This document shows, one piece after another, positions 1-5,154 of a DNA stretch of 5,265 nucleotides. The notes below the pieces were generated by a model, which was not told the DNA's origin, did no database searches, and saw only the letters and a list, made by a program, of their open reading frames with translations. The translations under genes were made by a program, and so were the position numbers. Each line of letters begins with the position of its first letter. Position 1 is the stretch's first letter. Source of the stretch: Planctomycetaceae bacterium UBA4732 (lineage in GTDB: Bacteria > Planctomycetota > Planctomycetia > Gemmatales > Gemmataceae); contig DHJA01000019.1 of assembly GCA_002404095.1 (NCBI GenBank), positions 1 to 5,265 of the forward strand, written 5' to 3'.

Positions 1-34
1 TGGACGATCTGTGAACGGGGCTTTTGCTTGTAGG

Positions 35-52
35 CCCGCCGTTGACGGCGGG
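35..52. other. Perfect GC-rich hairpin downstream of the isomerase-like gene
   Basis: A 7-bp perfect inverted repeat (CCCGCCG / CGGCGGG) encloses a TTGA loop. It lies 34 bases past the stop codon of the minus-strand isomerase-like gene, so it could help stop or protect that transcript. No T-rich run follows on either strand, so a classical intrinsic terminator is not supported. It may equally be one of the GC-rich palindromic units seen elsewhere in this window. Nothing else is recognisable in bases 1-86. Confidence 0.35.
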
Positions 53-86
53 TCGGATGTGTTCGCGCCGCGGGTTGGACGCCCTG

Positions 87-1118
87 TTACTTCCCCATAA
101 GTTTTTCCAAAATATACATCTCCAATCCCTCATAATCCCGCCCCGCCCGGTGTTGTTCCACCCGCGCCGCGTCGAGGGAGCGGACGACGTCCACCAGCCG
201 CAGGAACACCGCCTTGCTGTTGGCGAGGTGCTTGGTCTGATCCTCCGCCTTGGTGGTGCGCATGGCCTTCACGTCGAGGCCGATACAGCCGTCGTAGCCG
301 GCCCGCTCCAGCACCCAGACGGTGTTGAATGCCCGCCGTAGGTCCACCGAGCCGAATGTTTTATCTTGATCGTATTTCAATCCGTTTTGGTCGTTAAGAT
401 GGACGCTCCAGAGCTTTTTGTGCCACAAGACATAGGCCATATCGTCGGACGGGTCGAGTCCGGCCAGGATGGAGTGGGCCGACTCGATCAACACGCCGAC
501 GCGAGCCGGGTCGGCGGCGCGGTAGCAGAGGGCGAGGAAGTGGCCCGGCGTCGGCAGATACGCTTGGTCCATCGGCTCGTTGGGCTTCATTTCGCCGAGG
601 ATGCGGATGTGAGAATCGTAGGCCAGCAGCTCATTCACGGCGTCGAGGATGCGCTGCGCGGACGCGATCGGGTCTTTGGCCTCGCGGATGTAGGTGCCCT
701 CGCGCGCCAGCCACAACACGATGTCACGGCAGCCGAGGCCGCGGGCGATGTCGATGGTGCGCTTCGAGCGGTCGATGGCGTACTTACGGTCGGCGGGGTT
801 GTTGGAGGTGTAGCCGCCGTCGATGGTGTTGGGATGCTCCCACAGTCGCGGGGCGAGGAATTCGCAGAAAAGCCCCTCGTCGTCGAGCATCTTCTTGATC
901 TTGGCGACGCCGCGTTCCGTCTCGGCCGGCGACAGGTCGGCGGGGACCACGTCGTCGTCGTGGAACTGTACGCCGTCGAAGCCGAGTTTCTTGTATTGAC
1001 GAATTTTATCGGCGTAGGCGACTTCGGTACGCACGGGCGGGCCGAACGGGTCGGCGCCGGTGCTGATGTTCCAGGGGCCGAAGGTGAAGCGATAGGTGCG
1101 ATTTGATGCGGCGGCCAT
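87..1118 (-). CDS. Xylose isomerase-like TIM-barrel protein (class I XI homologue, substrate unknown)
   Basis: A 343-residue protein that aligns by eye almost end to end with actinobacterial class I xylose isomerases, cytoplasmic metal-dependent aldose-ketose isomerases. Matching blocks are FTFGPWN (11-17), FHDDD (52-56), DGGYTSN (100-106), W136 with REG, EMKPNEP (176-182), LPTPGH (188-193), ESAH (212-215), LNDQNGLKYDQD (241-252) and LDVK (281-284). By that alignment the catalytic pair is H53/D56, the substrate lysine K178, and the metal ligands E176, E212, H215, D250, D252 and D282. The ligand usually Asp before LN (D245 in Streptomyces numbering) is His240 here. The protein is about 45 residues shorter than the classical enzyme, mostly at the C-terminal arm used in dimer packing. 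The ATG is fixed by a strong Shine-Dalgarno sequence. The fold and family are secure; xylose as substrate is not, because several planctomycete-type relatives form a side branch. Alternative: a sugar isomerase or epimerase of different specificity. Confidence 0.88.
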   Translation of the reverse strand: MAAASNRTYRFTFGPWNISTGADPFGPPVRTEVAYADKIRQYKKLGFDGVQFHDDDVVPADLSPAETERGVAKIKKMLDDEGLFCEFLAPRLWEHPNTIDGGYTSNNPADRKYAIDRSKRTIDIARGLGCRDIVLWLAREGTYIREAKDPIASAQRILDAVNELLAYDSHIRILGEMKPNEPMDQAYLPTPGHFLALCYRAADPARVGVLIESAHSILAGLDPSDDMAYVLWHKKLWSVHLNDQNGLKYDQDKTFGSVDLRRAFNTVWVLERAGYDGCIGLDVKAMRTTKAEDQTKHLANSKAVFLRLVDVVRSLDAARVEQHRAGRDYEGLEMYILEKLMGK

Positions 1119-1127
1119 TCAAGAATT

Positions 1128-1133
1128 CTCCTT
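1128..1133 (-). promoter_or_regulatory. Shine-Dalgarno sequence of the isomerase-like gene
   Basis: On the minus strand AAGGAG lies 9 bases before the ATG at 1118. This is near-ideal and decides the start of the isomerase-like gene. It is much stronger than anything in front of the other genes here, suggesting efficient translation. No convincing -35/-10 pair was found in the 100 bases further upstream. Confidence 0.8.
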
Positions 1134-1219
1134 GGGTGGTCGATCTAAAGGTATGGTCTGTATTCGGCGGTCGGCGCCTATGGCAGGCGCGGATCGCCTT
1201 TCTCATTTCCGGGTGTTGT

Positions 1220-1417
1220 GTGGAGCGTCTGACGATAGCTTGCGCGGTATGCGGCCGGGCGTGGAAGGCCGCTGTTTCCTTTAGTCTTTACGAACGGCAA
1301 GCCGTGGAGTCTCGCCCCTGTCCGGGCTGCGGGTCGAACACGCTCTGTTGCCAGGAACCGCTCTCGCCGCGTCGGCCGCGCCGCGGCCTGAAGTCGCGAG
1401 CCGCGTCGGCTCGATGA
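1220..1417 (+). CDS. Probable small zinc-ribbon protein (start uncertain, possibly decayed)
   Basis: The reading frame holds two Cys pairs, CAVC (8-11 from the GTG used here) and CPGC (34-37), separated by a plausible ordered segment with W15 and FSLYERQA (21-28), followed by a third pair C43-C44. The C-x2-C, about 22 residues, C-x2-C spacing is typical of a one-zinc ribbon. The tail from about residue 50 is rich in Arg and Pro and probably unstructured. The start is unclear: an in-frame ATG at 1103 would add 39 residues overlapping the divergent isomerase gene; GTG at 1220 has a poor ribosome site; a good TGGAG (1221-1225) is placed 9 bases before an ATA codon at 1235, as if the true start had been ATG. 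It lies divergent to the isomerase-like gene. No function can be assigned. It may be a real small gene, a gene with a mutated start, or a chance frame. Confidence 0.42.
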   Translation: MERLTIACAVCGRAWKAAVSFSLYERQAVESRPCPGCGSNTLCCQEPLSPRRPRRGLKSRAASAR

Positions 1418-1516
1418 GGGCGAACGCTCCCTTGCGGGATTTTAGCGAAAGATGCGATAAATGGCCGGCGTAGCCTGCTTGTTCTCCTCCCTTCCTGGCA
1501 CGGCGCCGGGGTGAGG
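1418..1516. other. Non-coding, hairpin-rich spacer
   Basis: No credible gene is seen here. Just left of the spacer, a 7-bp stem (CGAGCCG / CGGCTCG, 1397-1413, loop CGT) runs up to the zinc-ribbon stop codon. Within the spacer a weaker interrupted stem pairs 1425-1431 with 1436-1447 (CGCT with AGCG, CCC with GGG). It could end the plus-strand transcript, but no clean T run follows. The CTCCCTTGCGGG text resembles CTCCCTTACGGT at 2225-2236 ahead of the Hsp70 gene, hinting at a shared repeated unit. Confidence 0.4.
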
Positions 1517-1589
1517 TCGTATTATGGCTACAGGCAGCCACCGACCTACGGAATCGCGCTTATATCCCGCTGCCTTCTCGGCATCGACC
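1517..1589 (+). repeat. Direct repeat copy A: degenerate duplicate of the Hsp70 leader and first codons
   Basis: Aligned without gaps to 2242-2314 (offset 725), 65 of 73 positions match. The left 45 bases correspond to the Hsp70 leader and differ at 3 positions. The right 28 bases correspond to the first nine-plus codons and differ at 5. The equivalent of the Hsp70 start codon is ATA (1562-1564), so the frame reads I-S-R-C-L-L-G-I-D against M-S-R-Y-L-I-G-I-D, then similarity stops abruptly. It is therefore a broken 5' fragment of the Hsp70 gene, not a gene in its own right. It lies just beyond the 3' end of the toxin-antitoxin operon, making that operon flanked by direct repeats. A TATTAT hexamer (1520-1525) is preserved at the place of TATCAT in copy B. 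Confidence 0.9.
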
Positions 1590-1613
1590 CGCCTTCCTCA
1601 ATCCGGCGGCGGG
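1588..1613. other. Weak inverted repeat after the antitoxin gene
   Basis: CCCGCC (1588-1593) can pair with GGCGGG (1608-1613) across a 14-base loop, 17 bases past the antitoxin stop codon on the minus strand. It could act as a transcript end for the toxin-antitoxin operon, but the stem is short and no T run follows. It also marks the point where similarity between repeat copies A and B ends. Confidence 0.25.
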
Positions 1614-1629
1614 ATCGGCAGGTTCTACT

Positions 1630-1890
1630 TCAGCGTTTGGTTGGGCGGGCGAGTTTTTGCAACACCCAGGCGCGGATCAACTCTTCTCGTGACACGCCTT
1701 TGGCTTGAGCCATTTGCTCGACCGCTTCGACTTCGCGCGTTTCTAGAGGCACTTTGATCGCGGCGCCGCGCACGAAAACCGGCCCGGCGACCTCTTCCAG
1801 TTCGTCTTCAAAATCGGTCAAATCATGGGTATCCCAGAACTCGGCCAATTCCTGGATGGAATTGGTTTTCGGCAGTTTCGATTTCTTCAT
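1630..1890 (-). CDS. CopG-type antitoxin (ribbon-helix-helix) of a BrnT toxin-antitoxin pair
   Basis: An 86-residue protein with the signature of the CopG-antitoxin family that accompanies BrnT toxins: an early AEFWDTHDLTDFEDELE block (residues 16-32), thought to contact the toxin, followed by a ribbon-helix-helix-like segment (about 43-80: strand AAIKVPLE, helix REVEAVEQMAQAKG, helix SREELIRAWVLQKL). Such antitoxins neutralise the toxin by binding it and usually repress their own operon as DNA-binding dimers. The ATG at 1890 overlaps the toxin stop in an ATGA, with GGAAAG four bases upstream, which favours it over an in-frame ATG at 1902 that would add MERP and lacks a good ribosome site. 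The frame stays open far upstream, but that extension is antisense to the toxin and the Hsp70 start and is not protein-like. The order toxin first, antitoxin second is the usual one for BrnT systems. Confidence 0.85.
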   Translation of the reverse strand: MKKSKLPKTNSIQELAEFWDTHDLTDFEDELEEVAGPVFVRGAAIKVPLETREVEAVEQMAQAKGVSREELIRAWVLQKLARPTKR

Positions 1891-2171
1891 CGGTCTTTCC
1901 ATTTTCGGTATCGTCGTTTCTCTTTCGTGGTCATCTCCCGCGCGGTCACGGGATATCCGTTGTTGCCAGGAAATCGGATCGCCACGCAGAACAAATAACG
2001 ACCCGCTTCGGTTTGTCCCATGACGTAGTATACCGGATTCACTCCTTCGGATTTCGCCCGCCGCACCAGGGACTTGCCGAAACAAACTTCCTCCACTTCT
2101 TCCGGCGTCACACCATGTCGGGCGATGTGCTCGACTCTTTCTTCGGGCCAGACGAATGCGTCGATTTTCAT
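1887..2171 (-). CDS. brnT: BrnT-family ribonuclease toxin
   Basis: A 94-residue protein matching the BrnT pattern: FVWPEERVEHIARHGVTPEE (6-25, family form F-W-x-E-x-K-x-x-x-N-x-x-KHGV-x-x-E-E), a middle segment ending in VMGQTEAGRYLFCVA (50-64), and a C-terminal YPVTAREMTTKEKRRYRKW (73-91), where the family has the I-S-A-R-x-A-x-x-x-E-x-x-x-Y motif. BrnT toxins are RelE-fold ribonucleases that cut RNA and arrest growth until bound by the antitoxin. The length is typical. The key blocks are intact, so it is probably active. The gene is first in the operon and overlaps the antitoxin by four bases. Its ribosome site is weak (AGG only a few bases before ATG), consistent with low toxin output. Base composition is lower in GC than the Hsp70 gene (52% in bases 1981-2040 against 72% in 2521-2580), compatible with acquisition by transfer. 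Confidence 0.87.
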   Translation of the reverse strand: MKIDAFVWPEERVEHIARHGVTPEEVEEVCFGKSLVRRAKSEGVNPVYYVMGQTEAGRYLFCVAIRFPGNNGYPVTAREMTTKEKRRYRKWKDR

Positions 2172-2286
2172 GTCCTGATTCTACAGTAGCGTCTCTTACA
2201 AGGGGGTAACGAGTTTTCTCCCGCTCCCTTACGGTCGCGGCTCGTATCATGTCTACAGGCAGCCACCGACCGACGGAATCGCGCTT
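2172..2286. promoter_or_regulatory. Divergent intergenic region between the toxin operon and the Hsp70 gene
   Basis: These 115 bases must hold the promoters of the minus-strand toxin-antitoxin operon and, if it is not read through from upstream, of the plus-strand Hsp70 gene. A TATCAT hexamer at 2245-2250 is the best -10-like sequence on the plus strand, but no -35 match lies at the right distance. On the minus strand TTGTAA and TAGAAT elements occur but only 12 bases apart. A CopG antitoxin operator would be expected here, yet no clear short palindrome stands out. The ribosome site for the Hsp70 gene is weak (CGGAA about 9 bases before the ATG). Confidence 0.4.
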
Positions 2287-2314
2287 ATGTCTCGCTATCT
2301 TATCGGCATCGACC
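2242..2314 (+). repeat. Direct repeat copy B: intact Hsp70 leader and first codons
   Basis: This is the functional partner of the repeat at 1517-1589 (65 of 73 identical). It spans the last 45 bases of the Hsp70 leader and the codons for M-S-R-Y-L-I-G-I-D. Its protein-coding part carries the conserved start of the nucleotide-binding motif, so this copy is the original or the retained one. Similarity ends inside codon 10, where copy A diverges completely. The two copies enclose the toxin-antitoxin operon. Confidence 0.9.
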
Positions 2315-5154
2315 TCGGCACCACCAACAGCGCCCTGGCCTACATCGACCTGCAACACGCCTCGCACGGCGGTCGTATTACGGTCCACCCCTTCCCCGTG
2401 CCGCAGCTTGCCGCACCCGGCGAAATCAAAGAACGGCCGCTGTTGCCGTCGTTCCTCTACATTCCCGGCGCCCACGACTTGCCGCCCGGTTCGGTAGCGC
2501 TGCCTTGGGACGCCGGCCGCGACTATGCCGTCGGCGAGTTCGCCCGCAACCACGGCGGCCGCGTCCCCGGCCGGCTAGTAAGCTCCGCCAAATCCTGGCT
2601 GTGCCATTCCGGCGTCGATCGCTCCGCCGCCCTGCTGCCGTGGAGCGCCCCGCCCGACGTGCCGCGCATCTCGCCCGTCGAGGCGTCCACACGCTACTTG
2701 CGCCACCTCGTCGAAAGCTGGAATTGGAAGATCGCTAAAGGCCGGCCCGACGAACGCCTGGAAAAACAGGCCGTCGTGCTGACCGTGCCGGCGTCGTTCG
2801 ACGATGTGGCGCGCACGCTGACCGTCGAGGCCGCCGCCAAGGCCGGCTTGGAAAACGTCGTGCTGCTGGAAGAGCCGCAGGCTGCGTTTTACTGCTGGCT
2901 GGTCACGCACTCCGCGCATGAATCCGCGTCGCTGAAACCGGGCGCCCGTTGCTTGGTCGTGGATGTGGGCGGCGGCACCAGCGACTTCAGTTTGATCCAA
3001 GCGGTAGAGGAAAAGGGCGAATTAGGTTTCGTGCGCCAAGCCGTCGGCGACCATCTGTTGCTCGGCGGCGACAATATGGACCTCGCATTAGCGAAATACG
3101 TCGAGACCAAGCTGCCGGCGGCGGGACGGCTGGACGCGGCGCAATACGGCTTGTTGACGCAGGCGTGCCGCAACGCCAAGGAGGTGCTGCTCGGCCCGAA
3201 TCCTCCGGCGAGCGTGCCGGTCACGGTGGTCGGCCGCGGTCGGGCCGTCATCGGCGGCACACTGCACACGACATTATCTCCTGAAGAGGTCCGTCAAGTC
3301 GTCTTTGACGGCTTCTTCCCGCAGACGCCGCGCGACGCGGAGCCGGGGCGCGGGGCGCGGACGGGCTTGCACGAAATGGGTCTGCCCTACGTCAGCGACC
3401 CGGCCGTGACGCGCCACTTGGCGGCGTTCCTCAAGAGCCAGTCGCGCGACGGCTCTCAGTGTGGGCCGCTCGCTCCGCGAGCGGCATGCGACTCGCGGAG
3501 CGAGTCGCCCACTTTGGCCGACGGGCTGGCCGCCATCCTCTTTAACGGCGGCGTCTTTCAGCCGGCGTCCCTGCGCGAGCGGCTGTTGGACGTGATGCGT
3601 CCGTGGTACGACCAACCTGGGGCCGCATGGGAACCCTTAGTACTGACGAATCCGTCGCTGGATTTGGCCGTGGCGTGGGGCGCCGCCTACTTTGCTTGGC
3701 TGCGACACACCGGCGGCCGGCGCATCGGCGGCGGCATCGCCCGGTCGTACTACATCGCCGTCGGCGCCGGCGACGCGGACAAGGCGCTGACCGTCGTATG
3801 CGTCGTACCGCAGCACATGGAGGAAGGACAAGATGTAGTTTTGGATAAACCGGAGCTGGAATTGGCGTTAGGCCAGCCCGTGACGTTCCCGCTGTACACC
3901 TCGACGGTGCGGGCCGACGACAAGGCCGGCGACGTGCTGACGGTGGCGCCGGATCGGCTGTTGCAGATGCCGCCGCTGCACACCGTCCTGCGCGGCGGCA
4001 AGCGCATCGGCGCCAAGCACGTCCCGGTCACGCTGGCGGCGCGGTCCACGGCCATCGGTACGCTGGAATTGTTCTGCGTGGCGAAGGAAGGCGGCAACCG
4101 CTGGCGACTAGAGTTCAACATTCGCGATCTCGTAAAGCCGCCGCCCACTAGGGAAGCGGCCGACGACGAGCAAGACGGCGCCGCCGGCGTGACCGACGTA
4201 TGGCTGGAAGCGCAGGTGCAGGAAGCGGCGCGTCTGATTCGTGCGACTTATGCGGGCCAGGAAGAGCCAAACGACTTGACCAAGGCCCTGGAAACCGCGC
4301 TCGACGCCCCACGGCGCGAATGGCCGACCGGCCTATGTCGGCGCTTGTGGGAGTTTTTGTCGGAGGTCGCGGACGAACGGCGACGGTCGCCCGCTCACTT
4401 GACGCGCTGGTCGAACCTGGTCGGCTATTGCCTACGCCCTGGATTCGGCGACCCAATGGACCGATTTCGGATCGAGCAACTATGGAAAATGACGGCGGCG
4501 CCCCCGCGGGCGGGGTCGCCGCGCCTATCGGAAGGCGGGGCCGACTACTGGATCTTGTGGCGCCGCACGGCCGGCGGCCTTAATCCAACACTTCAGCGAT
4601 CTTTATACGAGCGATTGCGGCCGGCCCTGCTGCCAGGCAAGGGCAAGGCCGGCGCCAAGCCGAATGCGAATGAGTTGGCGGAGATGTGGCGCGCCGCCGC
4701 CAGCCTGGAACGGCTGGACGTGAAGGCCAAGGAGTCACTGGGCGACGCGCTGCTCAAACCGACAAAGCGAAGCCCGACGCCGACATACGGCTTTTGGTCG
4801 CTGACGCGCCTGGGAGCGCGGGCGATGATCTACGGCCCACTCAACGCGGTGGTGCATCCGCAGACGGCGGAGCGCTGGCTGGACGCGATCCTGGCGTTCG
4901 AGCCGGGTAATCCGAGCGAACGGCTGGGCTGGGCGTTCTGCCTGTCGCAGCTCGCCCGCCGCACTGGCCAACGCGCCCTCGACGTGGACGACAGCCATCG
5001 ACGCACCGTATTGACGGCGTTGGGTGGCCAGCAAGTACCAGAGCATTGGGTGCGCATGGTCGAGGAGATATCGGAGTTGGAACAGGAGGAAAAGGGACAA
5101 ATGTTAGGGGATTCGCTGCCGATTGGTTTGCGGCTTTTGAAGCCGGAAGAGTGA
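2287..5154 (+). CDS. Large Hsp70-family chaperone-like ATPase with DUF3731-type C-terminal region
   Basis: A 955-residue Hsp70-family protein. The ATPase domain (about 1-475) shows phosphate-1 GIDLGTTNSA (7-16), LEEPQAAFY (194-202, where DnaK has NEPTAAA), phosphate-2 DVGGGTSDF (226-234), the adenosine motif LFNGGVFQP (418-426) and DLAVAWGAA (459-467), so ATP binding and hydrolysis look intact. A beta-rich stretch (about 485-615) stands in the place of the substrate-binding domain. After an acidic, Pro-containing linker (617-633) comes a roughly 320-residue helical C-terminus resembling the DUF3731 region of large bacterial Hsp70s, instead of the DnaK lid. No signal peptide or membrane segment is seen, so it is cytoplasmic. 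Clients and function of this subfamily are not established; relatives often neighbour a second Hsp70 and a DUF2760 gene, neither visible here. A palindromic element is read through at residues 391-410. The ATG is chosen from the conserved N-terminus; its ribosome site is weak. Family call secure, function unknown. Confidence 0.93.
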   Translation: MSRYLIGIDLGTTNSALAYIDLQHASHGGRITVHPFPVPQLAAPGEIKERPLLPSFLYIPGAHDLPPGSVALPWDAGRDYAVGEFARNHGGRVPGRLVSSAKSWLCHSGVDRSAALLPWSAPPDVPRISPVEASTRYLRHLVESWNWKIAKGRPDERLEKQAVVLTVPASFDDVARTLTVEAAAKAGLENVVLLEEPQAAFYCWLVTHSAHESASLKPGARCLVVDVGGGTSDFSLIQAVEEKGELGFVRQAVGDHLLLGGDNMDLALAKYVETKLPAAGRLDAAQYGLLTQACRNAKEVLLGPNPPASVPVTVVGRGRAVIGGTLHTTLSPEEVRQVVFDGFFPQTPRDAEPGRGARTGLHEMGLPYVSDPAVTRHLAAFLKSQSRDGSQCGPLAPRAACDSRSESPTLADGLAAILFNGGVFQPASLRERLLDVMRPWYDQPGAAWEPLVLTNPSLDLAVAWGAAYFAWLRHTGGRRIGGGIARSYYIAVGAGDADKALTVVCVVPQHMEEGQDVVLDKPELELALGQPVTFPLYTSTVRADDKAGDVLTVAPDRLLQMPPLHTVLRGGKRIGAKHVPVTLAARSTAIGTLELFCVAKEGGNRWRLEFNIRDLVKPPPTREAADDEQDGAAGVTDVWLEAQVQEAARLIRATYAGQEEPNDLTKALETALDAPRREWPTGLCRRLWEFLSEVADERRRSPAHLTRWSNLVGYCLRPGFGDPMDRFRIEQLWKMTAAPPRAGSPRLSEGGADYWILWRRTAGGLNPTLQRSLYERLRPALLPGKGKAGAKPNANELAEMWRAAASLERLDVKAKESLGDALLKPTKRSPTPTYGFWSLTRLGARAMIYGPLNAVVHPQTAERWLDAILAFEPGNPSERLGWAFCLSQLARRTGQRALDVDDSHRRTVLTALGGQQVPEHWVRMVEEISELEQEEKGQMLGDSLPIGLRLLKPEE
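3458..3515. repeat. Double-hairpin palindromic element inside the Hsp70 coding sequence
   Basis: Two adjacent perfect hairpins separated by CAT: CCGCTCGC-TCC-GCGAGCGG (3466-3484) and GCGACTCGC-GGA-GCGAGTCGC (3488-3508). The halves are also near-complementary to each other (19 of 23 positions from GGGC to GCCC), so the whole can fold as one long arm, flanked by TGGGC and GCCCA. It adds about 20 residues (391-410, rich in Cys, Arg, Ser, Pro) in a loop between LAAFLKSQ and the adenosine motif, where Hsp70s have no conserved segment. The symmetry is that of REP/BIME-like dispersed repeats, not of coding constraint. The element has inserted without breaking the frame. Confidence 0.85.

Noticed and set aside
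366..1106. A 246-codon plus-strand frame opposite the isomerase-like gene
   Set aside because: It is the complement of a well-supported coding gene. It is rich in Val, Gly, Ala and Asp in the way GC-rich antisense frames are, with no recognisable motif.
1281..1541. An 86-codon minus-strand frame opposite the zinc-ribbon gene
   Set aside because: It has no ribosome site, low complexity, and runs through hairpin repeats. The opposite strand carries Cys pairs with sensible spacing, so that strand is preferred, though weakly.
1517..2314. Repeat-flanked module considered as an insertion sequence or composite transposon
   Set aside because: There is no transposase or terminal inverted repeat, the repeats are direct, and one is part of a host gene. 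A duplication scar fits better.
2249..2497. A frame beginning at ATG 2249 upstream of the Hsp70 start, with a similar one at 1524
   Set aside because: The similar N-termini (M-x-TGSHRPTESRL) arise because both lie in the DNA repeat. The frame at 2249 runs out of phase through the Hsp70 gene. An upstream leader peptide is not excluded, but nothing supports it.
1630..2553. A 307-codon minus-strand frame covering the antitoxin and extending antisense to the toxin and the Hsp70 start
   Set aside because: Only the last 86-90 residues are protein-like and match an antitoxin family. The upstream part is Arg-rich shadow sequence opposite the toxin and Hsp70 genes.
3458..3515. Palindromes in the Hsp70 gene considered as a CRISPR or terminator
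   Set aside because: There is a single unit with no spacer-repeat series and no T run, and the reading frame continues through it.
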